64,000 nucleotides of DNA from Serinibacter salmoneus (GTDB taxonomy: Bacteria; Actinomycetota; Actinomycetes; Actinomycetales; Beutenbergiaceae). A program made the translations under genes and the position numbers. The stretch covers positions 2,734,973 to 2,798,972 of the forward strand of contig NZ_PDJD01000001.1 of the NCBI RefSeq assembly GCF_002563925.1, in the 5' to 3' direction. The notes below the pieces were generated by a model. That model did no database searches and was not told where the DNA came from. It worked only from the letters and a program-made list of their open reading frames with translations. Below are positions 1-8,888 of the stretch, one piece after another (the first letter of the stretch is position 1; each line of letters starts with the position of its first letter).

Positions 1-594
<594 letters not shown>

Positions 595-630
595 TTCTCG
601 CCGTCGCCGGTCCCGGCCGGTCGGGCTGCG

Positions 631-636
631 TACTCT
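631..636 (+). promoter_or_regulatory. -10 box (TACTCT) of a leaderless transcript
   Basis: TACTCT ends 6 bases before the ATG at 643, so transcription would start at or next to the start codon. No Shine-Dalgarno sequence is seen. Confidence 0.5.
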
Positions 637-642
637 CGTGGC

Positions 643-1305
643 ATGAGCATGCGTGAGGTCGGCACCCGGGTGAGCACCAGCGTGCGGGCTGGAGTGGCGG
701 CGGTGTTCTGGCGGTTCTCCCGGTGGGAGTACCGCTCCGATCCGCAGCCGGAGACCACGCGCATCCTGCTCGGAGCCCCGCACACCTCCAACTGGGACTT
801 CATCTACATGCTCGCCATCACCTGGCGGCTGCGGATCCGGGTGAAGTGGCTCGGCAAGCAGCAGCTCTTCGCGGGGTGGCGCGGGCCGATCATGCGCGCC
901 CTCGGCGGGATCCCGGTTGACCGCGCGAACCCGGCGAGCGTGGTCTCGGAGATCCTCCAGGCGCAGCGCGAGGCGCCGTTCTCGCTCGTCGTCACGCCGG
1001 ACGGCACCAGGAAGGGCGCGACGCACTGGAAGTCCGGGTTCTATCGGATCGCGCGCGCCGCCGACCTGCCGGTGGGGCTCGGGTACATCGACCGACCGAC
1101 CCGGACCACCGGCATCGGCCCGACGATCACGCTCACCGGCGACGTCGCCGCGGACATGGAGCGGATCCGGGCGTTCTATGCGGACAAGGCGGGGTATACC
1201 CCGGAGAACCGGATCGAACCGCGGCTGCGGGACGAGAGCCCGGACGTCGGCGAGCAGGAAGGCCCGACGGCGGCCGGCGAGGGGCCCGCGGGCGAGGGCG
1301 GATAG
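643..1305 (+). CDS. PlsC-like 1-acylglycerol-3-phosphate acyltransferase family protein
   Basis: This 220-residue protein has the acyltransferase HX4D motif (HTSNWD, about residue 47), then GGIPVDR (about residue 88), and a PDGTR variant of the PEGTR substrate motif followed by HWKSGFYRIA. The family transfers acyl groups to lysophosphatidate or related acceptors at the inner membrane face. It lacks a clear N-terminal transmembrane anchor. A very similar acyltransferase branch in other bacteria has unknown acceptors, so the substrate is open. The ATG at 643 fits the leaderless -10 box; ATG 649 is an alternative. It is probably monocistronic, because the next gene starts 115 bases downstream with its own -10-like TAGCAT at 1376. 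Confidence 0.8.
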   Translation: MSMREVGTRVSTSVRAGVAAVFWRFSRWEYRSDPQPETTRILLGAPHTSNWDFIYMLAITWRLRIRVKWLGKQQLFAGWRGPIMRALGGIPVDRANPASVVSEILQAQREAPFSLVVTPDGTRKGATHWKSGFYRIARAADLPVGLGYIDRPTRTTGIGPTITLTGDVAADMERIRAFYADKAGYTPENRIEPRLRDESPDVGEQEGPTAAGEGPAGEGG

Positions 1306-1420
1306 CGCCCACCTCCCCGCCTCGCTGGCTGTCCACAGATCCTCCCGACTCCTCCTGGATGTCAGTCGGCTCCTCTAGCATGGCTACATCAGTTCGAATC
1401 AGCGAGGATACGAGCGGGGG

Positions 1421-3154
1421 GTGAGTGCGATGGTGGCAGAACCACAGGCGTGGCCGGCGGCGGGACCCGGACCTGCCACGGCAACACGCGACTCCACCCC
1501 CGTGCCGACACTCCCCCACCCCGCGAGCTCGTCCCCACCTGTGCGGCCCGACTCCCCGGCGTTCGGGGTGCGTGAGGCCGTCTCGACTGTTCGCGCAGCG
1601 ATCGCGACGCTGACCGAGCGCGTGGCGCAGGCCGAACGCGCCGTGGAAGCCGGAGCGGGAGCCGCTGCCCTGGGCGGCCAGGACGCCATCGAGGCCGCAC
1701 TGACCGGGTTGGATACCTGCGCCTCCATCCTCAACGTCACCCGCACCCGCTACGCCACCGCGGCGGCCACCACCCGCACCCGCGCCGGGACCGACCCCCG
1801 CGATGCGATCACCCACCGCGCCACCAGCACCCGCCAGGGCCTCGGCGCCGCCAAGGCGGAAGCCGCCGCCGGCGCAACCCTGCAGTTGCTGCCCACCGTG
1901 CGCGAGGCCACCGCAACCGGGACCGTGAGCGAAGGACACATCCGCGCCATCAGCAGCGTCCTGAGTGGGGTGAGTGACGCCACCCGCGATCGCCTCGCCC
2001 GCGAAGAAGCAGAGATCCTGCAGCGAGCCACCCAGGCCACCGTCCCGGAACTGCGCAAAGAACTGCGCGCCCGCGCCGCCGCCATCGAGGCCGACCAAGC
2101 AGACCGCGACCACCACACCGCACGCGAGAACCGCCGCCTGCACCTGCTCACCCGCCACGGCGGCGTCCAGATCGACGGTTTCCTCGACCCCATCGCCGGC
2201 GCCACCCTCCGCACCGCCCTGGACGCGCTCACCCCCACCCCCGCCACAGGCGATACCCGCACCCCCGAACAGCGCCGCGCCGACGCCCTCATCCACCTCG
2301 CCGACCACGCCTTGAGCATCGGCGACGCCCGCACCGGCGCCCAAGTCCGCCCCCACCTGTCCATCCTCATCCGAGAGGACACCTGGCACCTGCTCACTCA
2401 CCGCCGCAGACTCGCCTGCACTCAACGCACCGGTGCCAGCACGGGCGATGTCTTCCATCGCAATGCCGAGGCATTCGCCGCCTCCGGCCTCAGCGAGGAA
2501 CCACCCCTGGCACAGCTGGTGGACGGCACCCTGATCCCCTACGCCGCGCTGGACGTCCTGGCCTGCGACGCCCTCATGCAACGCCTAGTCCTGGACCCCG
2601 GCGGCATCCCCCTGAACCTCGGACGCACCCAGCGCACCTACACCGGCGACCTGCGCCGCGCCATCCTCGTCCGCGACCGGCACTGCCAATACCCCGACTG
2701 CCCCATCCGCGCCGAATGGTGCGAGGTGCACCACATCCTCGAATGGGACAACCACGGCGACACCAGCCTGACCAACGGCATCACCCTGTGTAGCCGCCAC
2801 CACCACGAGGTCCACGACCGCAACCTGCGCATCACGCCCACCGCCACAGGGTTCACCTTCACCACCCCGACCGTGCGCGCCCTCGGAACCACCACCCGCC
2901 TGCACGACAGGCTCCTCATCCCCCGAGCATCACGACCACATCAAGCGGCAAGAGCACCCGGCCGCGGCACAGGAAGCACCTGGCGCGAGAGACGAACACC
3001 CCACGACACCCCACCAGACTCACCACCAGGCGCACCACCCGGCGAGCCGCCAGGCGCCCCACCCGGCGCCCCACCCGACTCACCACCAGCACCACCGACG
3101 ACGTCGGACACCCTCGCCGACGATCGAACAGCGCCCACGCTCTTCGACACCTGA
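1421..3154 (+). CDS. DUF222 / 13E12-family HNH endonuclease-domain protein
   Basis: This 577-residue protein belongs to the actinobacterial DUF222-HNH (13E12 repeat) family. An N-terminal helical DUF222 region is followed by an HNH nuclease domain: CQYPDC, then WCEVHHILEWDNHGDTSL, then LCSRHHHEVHD, with zinc-binding Cys pairs and the catalytic His. Such genes occur in many copies in Micrococcales genomes and their role is unknown. The last 75 residues are a low-complexity tail of PPGAPPGEPP-type repeats (about 3004-3105). The start is GTG 1421; ATG 1430 in the same frame is an alternative. A TAGCAT box at 1376-1381 could be the promoter. Confidence 0.85.
   Translation: MSAMVAEPQAWPAAGPGPATATRDSTPVPTLPHPASSSPPVRPDSPAFGVREAVSTVRAAIATLTERVAQAERAVEAGAGAAALGGQDAIEAALTGLDTCASILNVTRTRYATAAATTRTRAGTDPRDAITHRATSTRQGLGAAKAEAAAGATLQLLPTVREATATGTVSEGHIRAISSVLSGVSDATRDRLAREEAEILQRATQATVPELRKELRARAAAIEADQADRDHHTARENRRLHLLTRHGGVQIDGFLDPIAGATLRTALDALTPTPATGDTRTPEQRRADALIHLADHALSIGDARTGAQVRPHLSILIREDTWHLLTHRRRLACTQRTGASTGDVFHRNAEAFAASGLSEEPPLAQLVDGTLIPYAALDVLACDALMQRLVLDPGGIPLNLGRTQRTYTGDLRRAILVRDRHCQYPDCPIRAEWCEVHHILEWDNHGDTSLTNGITLCSRHHHEVHDRNLRITPTATGFTFTTPTVRALGTTTRLHDRLLIPRASRPHQAARAPGRGTGSTWRERRTPHDTPPDSPPGAPPGEPPGAPPGAPPDSPPAPPTTSDTLADDRTAPTLFDT
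3004..3105 (+). repeat. In-frame proline-rich repeats at the 3' end of the HNH gene
   Basis: Imperfect repeats encode PPDSPP, PPGAPP and PPGEPP units. The units are 12-15 bases long and keep the frame. Confidence 0.7.
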
Positions 3155-3232
3155 GTGCGCTCAGCGCGCAGTGCCTGCACCACACCGGTGCGGGCACTGC
3201 GCCGCGCCAGGAGGCTTGCCCCACGGATCAAC

Positions 3233-3238
3233 TATCCT
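3233..3238 (+). promoter_or_regulatory. -10 box (TATCCT) of a leaderless transcript
   Basis: TATCCT ends 6 bases before ATG 3245. It supports this start over the in-frame GTG at 3155 that directly follows the upstream stop codon. Confidence 0.55.
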
Positions 3239-3244
3239 GAGCCG

Positions 3245-4087
3245 ATGCCACTGCCCGGCCTGACTCCGCAGCAGCAGAGCCACGTGGATCGGTGGCTGCC
3301 GCACGCGGAGCTCGTTGCGGATATGAGTTGGCCAGAGCGGCTCACCACGGTGCTGTGGGTGCGCGCGGCGAGCGAGGACCTGGTGATCAAGGCGCCGTCG
3401 CCTGTGATGCGCGCCCACACCGAGCGTGAGATCGCCGCGCACCGTTCGCTCGGTCCCCTGGGACCGAGATTCCCCGAGCTGCGGTTCGCGAGCGAGGCGG
3501 ACCACCTCCTCGTGCTGAGCTTCGTGCCCGGGCAGCTCGTCGAGGGGACCCACGCCGCTGCCGACCCGTCGGTCTATTGCCAGGCAGGTCGTCTGCTGGC
3601 ACACCTGCAATCGCTGGGCTCTCCCGACGGGGAGCGGGGCACTCAGTACGTGGCGGCACGCCACAAGACCATCGCCCAACGGCTCGCGCGGGCCGCGCCA
3701 CTCCTGGGTCGCGACCTCTTTCGCCGCGCCCAGAGCGCCCATACTGCCGGAACACCTGCGCACGAGCCTGCCGTGCCTTGCCATGGCGATATGACGCCGC
3801 GCAACTGGGTGGTCTCCCCCGAGGGGGTCGCCCTCATCGACCTGGGGCGATTCGCATGGCGGCCTTGGTACTCCGATGCAGTCCGCTTGTGGGGAGCCCT
3901 TCCCGACGGCGATCCCCGCCTGACGGCGTACCTCGACGGGATCGGGCGTGGCGAACCCTGGAGGGAGGCGGGGTGGCGGGACGAACTCCTCATGCAGGCG
4001 ATCAGCACGGTGGTGTGGGCCACTGACGTCGGCCAGCCCGACTTCGCCGACGACGGCCGCAGAATGCTCGAGCGGGCGCTAGGCTAG
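3245..4087 (+). CDS. Aminoglycoside phosphotransferase (APH)-family kinase
   Basis: This 280-residue protein has the APH/choline-kinase fold. The catalytic loop is HGDMTPRNW (about residue 182) with Asp as base and Asn for metal binding, and the DFG-like metal site is LIDLGRF. The N-terminal lobe has VIKAPSP with the likely ATP-binding Lys. Family members phosphorylate small molecules such as aminoglycosides, choline, homoserine or sugars. Nothing nearby indicates the substrate, so resistance should not be assumed. The upstream gene stops 90 bases earlier. It is convergent with the EamA gene, whose stop is 11 bases away. Confidence 0.75.
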   Translation: MPLPGLTPQQQSHVDRWLPHAELVADMSWPERLTTVLWVRAASEDLVIKAPSPVMRAHTEREIAAHRSLGPLGPRFPELRFASEADHLLVLSFVPGQLVEGTHAAADPSVYCQAGRLLAHLQSLGSPDGERGTQYVAARHKTIAQRLARAAPLLGRDLFRRAQSAHTAGTPAHEPAVPCHGDMTPRNWVVSPEGVALIDLGRFAWRPWYSDAVRLWGALPDGDPRLTAYLDGIGRGEPWREAGWRDELLMQAISTVVWATDVGQPDFADDGRRMLERALG

Positions 4088-4098
4088 TGCGCGCCCGG

Positions 4099-5085
4099 CT
4101 AGCGCACCCGCACCGGACGCTGCGTGAGGAACACCCCGGCGATGACCACCACGGCGCCCAACCCCTGGTACCAGGCGAAGGTCTCCCCCAGCACGAGCAT
4201 CCCGAGCCCCACGCCGACCACGGGCTGCAGGTAGGTGACGGTGGAGGCGGCGACGGGACCCCACGTCATCACCACCCGCATGTTCCAGGTGAAGGCCACC
4301 CCCGTGCCGATGCAGCCGAGCACGAGCATCGAGGCCACCACCGAGGGGGTGAGGTTCATCGGCCCCCACGCGATCACGGGCGAGACCGCAAGGGCCGCCA
4401 CCGCGCCCATGGTGACCTGCACGGAGGCGAGGGTCACGGCGTCGCACCGGTAGCGCCCGGTGACCATGCGCCGCAGATAGGTGAACCCGACACCGTAGGA
4501 GATCGTGGCCCCGATCACCGCGAGCTGCGCGACCAGGGAGTCCCCGAAGGCAGGGTCGGTGATGACCCCCCACAGGCCCATGACGATCATCACCCCGATC
4601 GCGCCGAGACCGATCCCGAACCACTGCCGCCCACGCAGCGCCGCCGCGGGAACGGCGATCGCGGTGAAGAGCGCGGTGAACATGGGCGTCGCGCCGTTGA
4701 GGATGGCCGAGAGACCCGTCGGCAGGTAGTGGCCCGCCCAGGCGAACAGCGAGAACGGCACGATGCCCTGGAAGATACCCACCACCGTGAGGTGCCCCCA
4801 CAGGGCGCGCGAGCGCGGCCACGGTCGCCGGGTGATCGTCATGATCGCGATCAGCGTCAGCGCGCCGAGGAGGATGCGCCCCACGGCGACCTGCCCGGCG
4901 GAGATCCCCACCAGGGCGTACTTCATCATCAGGTAGCTCGAGCCCCACGTGAGGGCGGTGGCCGCGAACATCAGCGCCGTCACGTAGCCGCGCGTCGGCG
5001 GCACATCGGAGTGTGCCGCTACAGCGGAAGCCGCTACCGAGGAATCAGGAGCAGCACGTGCCACAGGGGCCACCGGGGTCGTCAT
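4099..5085 (-). CDS. EamA/DMT-superfamily exporter
   Basis: This 328-residue protein has ten hydrophobic segments arranged as two five-helix EamA repeats, with the characteristic TWGSSYLMMKYAL in helix 1 and LNGATPMFTALF and TYLQPVVGVGLGMLVLGE near the ends of each half. The family exports amino acids, purines and other small metabolites. The start is ATG 5085; the first 33 residues are an Ala-rich hydrophilic leader before helix 1. It is divergent from the LysR gene across 70 bases, an arrangement in which the regulator often controls the exporter. Confidence 0.85.
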   Translation of the reverse strand: MTTPVAPVARAAPDSSVAASAVAAHSDVPPTRGYVTALMFAATALTWGSSYLMMKYALVGISAGQVAVGRILLGALTLIAIMTITRRPWPRSRALWGHLTVVGIFQGIVPFSLFAWAGHYLPTGLSAILNGATPMFTALFTAIAVPAAALRGRQWFGIGLGAIGVMIVMGLWGVITDPAFGDSLVAQLAVIGATISYGVGFTYLRRMVTGRYRCDAVTLASVQVTMGAVAALAVSPVIAWGPMNLTPSVVASMLVLGCIGTGVAFTWNMRVVMTWGPVAASTVTYLQPVVGVGLGMLVLGETFAWYQGLGAVVVIAGVFLTQRPVRVR

Positions 5086-5143
5086 GGCAGCACTGTGCTC
5101 CCCGACTTCGCGCCCCGTCCAACAACCCCGCACCGGCGCGGGA

Positions 5144-5149
5144 TAACCT
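5144..5149 (+). promoter_or_regulatory. -10 box (TAACCT) of a leaderless transcript
   Basis: TAACCT ends 6 bases before the LysR ATG at 5156. It lies in the 70-base divergent region shared with the EamA gene. Confidence 0.5.
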
Positions 5150-5155
5150 CTTCCT

Positions 5156-6121
5156 ATGGCTCTCACGTTGGCGCAGTTGCGGGCGTTCGTCGCGGTCCTC
5201 GGCGAGCGTTCCTTCTCCGCTGCCGCCGAGTCGTTGGGTGTCTCCCAGCCCGCCGTCTCCGGGTCCGTGGCGGCCCTGGAGCGGGAGGTGGGCGGCGCCG
5301 TCGTGCACCGCGTGGATGCCACAGCCACGCCGCTGGGAGAGCGTTTGCTCCCCCACGCCCAGGCGGCGATCGCCGCCACCGACAGCCTGCGCGCCGAGGT
5401 CGGCGCGTTCGCGGGGCGACCCACCGGGCTGGTGCGGCTCGGCGCCGTCACGAGTGTGATCCACGGCCTGCTCCCGCAGGTGACGACGCATCTCGCCGAG
5501 TCGGCACCCGGCATCGACCTGGAGGTCCTGGAAGGGGACGACGCCGAACTGCCGGGCTGGTTGCGCAGCGGCGCCGTGGACGCGGCGATCCTCATCGACG
5601 ACGGCGTGAATCTCGTAGGTGGTGAATTGCGGGTCGAGCCGGAGTTCGAGGGGGTTGCACTGCCCGGGGACGAGATGCGCTTCGTGCTGCGCACCGACCA
5701 CCCACTAGCGCACCAGAGCGCCATCGCCCTCGCGGACCTCGCCGACGATCCCCTGCTGTGCGGCAACGGCGGCTGCCTGGTGCAGGCGCAGCGGATCCAT
5801 GACCAGGCGGGGCTGGCGATGCGGATCGCGCAGCGCGTGAACGGGCTCGGCGCACTGCTCTCGATGGTGAAGGTCGGCACCGGGGTGAGCATCGCCCCGA
5901 GTTACGCCGAGGGCCTGCTTCCGCGCGGCACGATCATGGTGCCCATCGACCCGCCGTGCCCGCGTCGCCTGAGCCTGGTCACCTCGCCGCGCGCGACGCC
6001 CGCGACCGCGGCGCTGGTGGCGGCGCTGGTCGCGGGCATCGGGGCAGGAGCAGGCGCCGGGGCGGGGGCCGGGGCCGGAGCCAGCGCCGGGGCCGGCACA
6101 GGAGCAGAGGCGCGCGCGTGA
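5156..6121 (+). CDS. LysR-family transcriptional regulator
   Basis: This 321-residue protein has an N-terminal winged helix-turn-helix (residues 1-60, including LGERSFSAAAESLGVSQPAVS) and a LysR substrate-binding domain from about residue 88. The start ATG has a -10-like box 6 bases upstream and no SD, so a leaderless mRNA is likely. It is divergent from the EamA exporter and may activate it in response to the exported compound (inference). The last 30 residues are an Ala-Gly repeat encoded by GC-rich simple sequence (about 6034-6118), unlike a normal LysR C-terminus. Confidence 0.9.
   Translation: MALTLAQLRAFVAVLGERSFSAAAESLGVSQPAVSGSVAALEREVGGAVVHRVDATATPLGERLLPHAQAAIAATDSLRAEVGAFAGRPTGLVRLGAVTSVIHGLLPQVTTHLAESAPGIDLEVLEGDDAELPGWLRSGAVDAAILIDDGVNLVGGELRVEPEFEGVALPGDEMRFVLRTDHPLAHQSAIALADLADDPLLCGNGGCLVQAQRIHDQAGLAMRIAQRVNGLGALLSMVKVGTGVSIAPSYAEGLLPRGTIMVPIDPPCPRRLSLVTSPRATPATAALVAALVAGIGAGAGAGAGAGAGASAGAGTGAEARA
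6034..6118 (+). repeat. GC-rich simple repeat encoding the Ala-Gly tail of the LysR protein
   Basis: Imperfect 6-base units (ggcgcc/ggggcc type) encode about 13 successive GA/AG pairs ending just before the stop codon. Confidence 0.7.
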
Positions 6122-6173
6122 GCCCGCACCCCGGCACTGCTGACCTGCCCGCCGGCACCGTGCCCGGGTCGGG

Positions 6174-7016
6174 CTAGAACACCGCGCGCCCCCCGGTCAC
6201 CCCGAGCACGGTCCCGGAGACGTAGGAGGCCTCCTGGCTGGCCAGGAACACGAAGGCGGCAGCGACCTCCGCGGGTTGCCCGGGCCGGCCGAGCGGGGTG
6301 TCGGTGCCGAACCCCTCCACCTTGGACTCCCCGAATGTGGAGGGGATCAGCGGCGTCCAGATCGGTCCGGGCGCCACTGCGTTGACGCGGATGCCGCGCG
6401 GTCCGAGCTCGGCGGCGAGGTTGACGGTGAGGTTGTTCAGCGCGGCCTTGGTCGCGGCGTAGTCCAGCAGCGGGCCCGAGGGCTGGTAGGCCTGGATGGA
6501 CGTGGTGATCGTGATGCTCTCGGGCTCGTGCGGCAGCGCCGCCTGGATCAACCACAGGTTCGCCGTCAGGTTCGTGGTGATGACCTGGTCGATCTGCTCG
6601 GCGGAGAAGTTCTCCAGCCCGCCGGGTGTGCCCCACTGGAAGGCCGCATTGGACACGAGGTGGTCCAGGCCACCCAGGCCCTCGACGGCGAGCCGCACCA
6701 GGTCCTGATTGGCCTGTTGGGTGCGCTGATCGGTGGGCAGCAGGATCGCGCGGCGGCCGACGCCCTCGACGATCGCGGCGACCTCCTCGGCGTCCTCCTG
6801 CTCCTGCGGCAGGTAACTGATGGCCACATCGGCGCCCTCCTTGGCGAAGGTGATCGCCACGGCGCGCCCGATCCCGGAGTCCCCGCCGGTGATCAGCGCC
6901 CGCTTGCCCACCAGGCGCTCCCGCGGGGTCCAGGAGGACTCACCGTGGTCGGGAACGGGGGTCATGTCGGCTGTGCGTCCGGGCCACTGCTGCTGCTGTG
7001 CGGGTGGGTTGGTCAC
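6174..7016 (-). CDS. SDR-family oxidoreductase (YghA-like, glucose-1-dehydrogenase-like)
   Basis: This 280-residue short-chain dehydrogenase carries a long N-terminal extension (residues 1-36, QQQQW and WTPRERL) before the Rossmann motif TGGDSGIG (about residue 44). The catalytic set is the Ser in TTSIQAYQ and YAATK (about residue 186), and the C-terminal block SGTVLGVTGG is typical. The extension and the TGGDSGIG variant match the YghA/YdaD-type general-stress SDR subgroup. Cofactor is probably NADP(H), because there is no Asp at the end of beta-2; the substrate is unknown. It converges on the LysR gene. Confidence 0.85.
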   Translation of the reverse strand: MTNPPAQQQQWPGRTADMTPVPDHGESSWTPRERLVGKRALITGGDSGIGRAVAITFAKEGADVAISYLPQEQEDAEEVAAIVEGVGRRAILLPTDQRTQQANQDLVRLAVEGLGGLDHLVSNAAFQWGTPGGLENFSAEQIDQVITTNLTANLWLIQAALPHEPESITITTSIQAYQPSGPLLDYAATKAALNNLTVNLAAELGPRGIRVNAVAPGPIWTPLIPSTFGESKVEGFGTDTPLGRPGQPAEVAAAFVFLASQEASYVSGTVLGVTGGRAVF

Positions 7017-7154
7017 GATGCCTCCCTCTCACTCGGGGTGCCCCTGCCACCTTCGACGCTAGGCAGCCCGGCGGCGCGGGAACAAGGGGGTGCGGGGATT
7101 CGGTGAGTTCCGGGCCGCCGGGAGGTCTACCCTGCACTCGACCCAGGAGGAACC

Positions 7155-7709
7155 ATGGCCACCATCGTCTCGTCCCTGTTCATCACGCTCGACGGCGTCG
7201 CCGAGATCGACCCGGACTGGCACGTCCGGTACTTCGACGAGGACATGGGCGCCGCGGCCGGCGGCGACTACGAGGGCGCCGAGGTCATCCTGCTGGGCCG
7301 GGTGACCTACGACTCCTTCGTCGGCGCCTGGCCTGACCGCGAGGCCGCGGGCGGAGAGGACGCCGCGTTCGCGGCGCAGCTCGGGGACACCCGCAAACTC
7401 GTCGCCACCCGCTCAGCCGGTGACCTCGGTTGGCGCAACGTGGAGGCGACGGCGGACCTGCTCGCCAGCGCCCGCGCCCTGCGCTCGGACCCCACCATCG
7501 GGAAGGTGATCGTCCCCGGATCGATCAGCGTGGTGCGCCAACTGCTGGAGGCCGGCCTGCTGGACGAGCTGCGGCTGCTGATCCACCCGATCGCCGCCCG
7601 CCACGGAGAGCGACTGTTCGGCGAGGGCGCCATGCTCCCGATGCGCCTGGTCTCCTGCGAGGCGTTCGCCAGTGGCGTGCTGCGGGTGGTGTACTCCCCC
7701 GATGAGTGA
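7155..7709 (+). CDS. Dihydrofolate reductase-like protein (RibD C-terminal domain)
   Basis: This 184-residue protein fits the RibD_C/dihydrofolate-reductase fold: FITLDGVAEIDPDWH at the N-terminus, LLGRVTYDSF, then VIVPGSISVVRQLLEAGLLDELRLLIHP, the usual signature of small actinobacterial YwjB/YyaP-like reductases. These are NADPH-binding proteins of mostly unknown substrate. An SD (aggagga at 7145-7151) sits properly before ATG 7155. The stop overlaps the start of the PIG-L gene by 8 bases (ATGAGTGA), indicating translational coupling. Confidence 0.85.
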   Translation: MATIVSSLFITLDGVAEIDPDWHVRYFDEDMGAAAGGDYEGAEVILLGRVTYDSFVGAWPDREAAGGEDAAFAAQLGDTRKLVATRSAGDLGWRNVEATADLLASARALRSDPTIGKVIVPGSISVVRQLLEAGLLDELRLLIHPIAARHGERLFGEGAMLPMRLVSCEAFASGVLRVVYSPDE

Positions 7710-8418
7710 GTCGCTGGAGACCTTCACCCCGGACGGGCTCGAGCGCGTGCTCGTGGTCGTGGCCCACCCGGACGACGCCGAGTACGGAGCATCCTGCGCC
7801 GTCGCCGCCTGGACCGCGCAGGGGGTCGCGGTGACGTATCTGCTGCTGACCCGCGGTGAGGCGGGGATCCGCGGCATGCCACCGGAGCGGACCGCCGTGG
7901 TACGCGAGGCCGAGCAACGCGCCGGGTGCGCTGCAGTGGGGGTGAGCGATGTCCGCTTCCTCGATCACCCCGATGGGCTCCTGCAGCACACCCCGCAACT
8001 GCGGCGCGACATCGCGCGGGTCATCCGGGAGGTCCGACCCCAATTGGTGGTGACCCCGACCTGGGAGCTGGAGGCCCCGTGGGGCCTGAACCACGTGGAC
8101 CACCGGGTGTGCGGACTGGCGGTGGTCGATGCCATGCGCGACGCCGACAACCCCTGGCTCTTCCCCGAGCTGCTCGAGGAGGGCCTGGAACCGTGGGCCA
8201 CGCAGCGGCTCATGGTGGCGGGGCACACCCGCCTGACCCACGGCGTCGACGTCTCCGGCCCGCCGCTGGAGGCCGGGATCGCCTCCCTGGAGGCGCACGA
8301 GGCCTACCTCGCCGCCCTGCCGTGGCATCCCGCTCCCCGGCAGATGCTCGCCGAGATGACCGCGGGGCAGGGTCAGCGGATCGGGGTGGCGAACGCCGTC
8401 CTGGTCCGGGTGATCTGA
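7702..8418 (+). CDS. PIG-L/LmbE-family deacetylase
   Basis: This 238-residue protein has the zinc-binding AHPDDAEYG motif (about residue 21) and a second metal motif NHVDHR (about residue 130). The family hydrolyses N-acetyl groups on GlcNAc-type substrates (MshB, Mca, PIG-L). At about 240 residues it is shorter than MshB (around 290), so a role in mycothiol biosynthesis is not claimed. ATG 7702 is embedded in the 3' end of the upstream reductase gene, so the two genes form an operon. A strong hairpin follows the stop. Confidence 0.8.
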   Translation: MSESLETFTPDGLERVLVVVAHPDDAEYGASCAVAAWTAQGVAVTYLLLTRGEAGIRGMPPERTAVVREAEQRAGCAAVGVSDVRFLDHPDGLLQHTPQLRRDIARVIREVRPQLVVTPTWELEAPWGLNHVDHRVCGLAVVDAMRDADNPWLFPELLEEGLEPWATQRLMVAGHTRLTHGVDVSGPPLEAGIASLEAHEAYLAALPWHPAPRQMLAEMTAGQGQRIGVANAVLVRVI

Positions 8419-8431
8419 TCACCCGGACAGC

Positions 8432-8468
8432 ACAGCGGGCGCCCGGGTCGACCCCGGGCGCCCGCTGT
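8432..8468. terminator. Bidirectional terminator hairpin
   Basis: A perfect 16-bp stem (8432-8447 with 8453-8468) and a 5-base loop lie between the convergent PIG-L and cold-shock genes. Confidence 0.8.
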
Positions 8469-8479
8469 GGATCACTCTC

Positions 8480-8683
8480 TCAGAGAGTGGTGATGTTCGA
8501 AGCCTGCGGGCCCTTGGGGCCCTGGGTGACCTCGAAGGAGACCCGCTGGTCCTCCTCGAGGCTGCGGTAGCCGTCCGCGACGATCGCGGAGAAGTGAGCG
8601 AACACGTCGCTACCCCCGCCGTCCGGGGTGATGAAGCCGAACCCCTTCTCGGAGTTGAACCACTTCACGGTGCCTTCAGTCAT
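8480..8683 (-). CDS. Cold-shock domain protein (CspA family)
   Basis: This 67-residue protein is a single OB-fold cold-shock domain. It has [15 protein letters not shown] (RNP1) and DVFAHFSAI (RNP2), and the C-terminal [17 protein letters not shown] typical of actinobacterial Csp proteins. It binds single-stranded RNA and acts as an RNA chaperone in the cytoplasm. ATG 8683 was chosen because the domain starts there and an aaggaaag SD precedes it. The gene has an unusually long leader of about 130 bases containing a terminator-like hairpin (8761-8790). Confidence 0.95.
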   Translation of the reverse strand: MTEGTVKWFNSEKGFGFITPDGGGSDVFAHFSAIVADGYRSLEEDQRVSFEVTQGPKGPQASNITTL

Positions 8684-8760
8684 GATGTCTTTCCTTGTGT
8701 TCGGTGAGACGGGCCAGAAGACGGCCCTCAGCCACGGCGCCTTGCACACCTCTTCACAGA

Positions 8761-8790
8761 AAGAAAGGCCCGAGCCATTCGGCTGGGCCT
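8761..8790 (-). terminator. Terminator/attenuator-like hairpin in the cold-shock gene leader
   Basis: Read on the minus strand, a 9-bp GC-rich stem with one bulged C and a GAAT loop (8790 to 8768) is followed directly by TTTCTTT (8767-8761). It lies 78 bases upstream of the csp start and downstream of its likely promoter (TATCGT at 8827-8822), so it is inside the 5' UTR. Confidence 0.45.
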
Positions 8791-8888
8791 CAACATGCGC
8801 GATTCACTGCAACCAACGCTCACGATACACCACGATGGGCCGTGCACCTAGACTCACCCGTGCCCCACCCAACGTCGGGAGGATCACC

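Noticed and set aside
1421-3154. HNH gene considered as a homing endonuclease or mobile element
   Set aside because: DUF222-HNH proteins are ordinary multicopy genes in these bacteria; no intron, intein or terminal repeats surround it.
3245-4087. Aminoglycoside resistance gene
   Set aside because: The fold is shared by many kinases, and nothing specific to resistance enzymes is visible.
4099-5892. A 597-codon EamA protein extending across the LysR gene
   Set aside because: The extra N-terminal part is antisense to LysR coding sequence; the transporter begins at ATG 5085.
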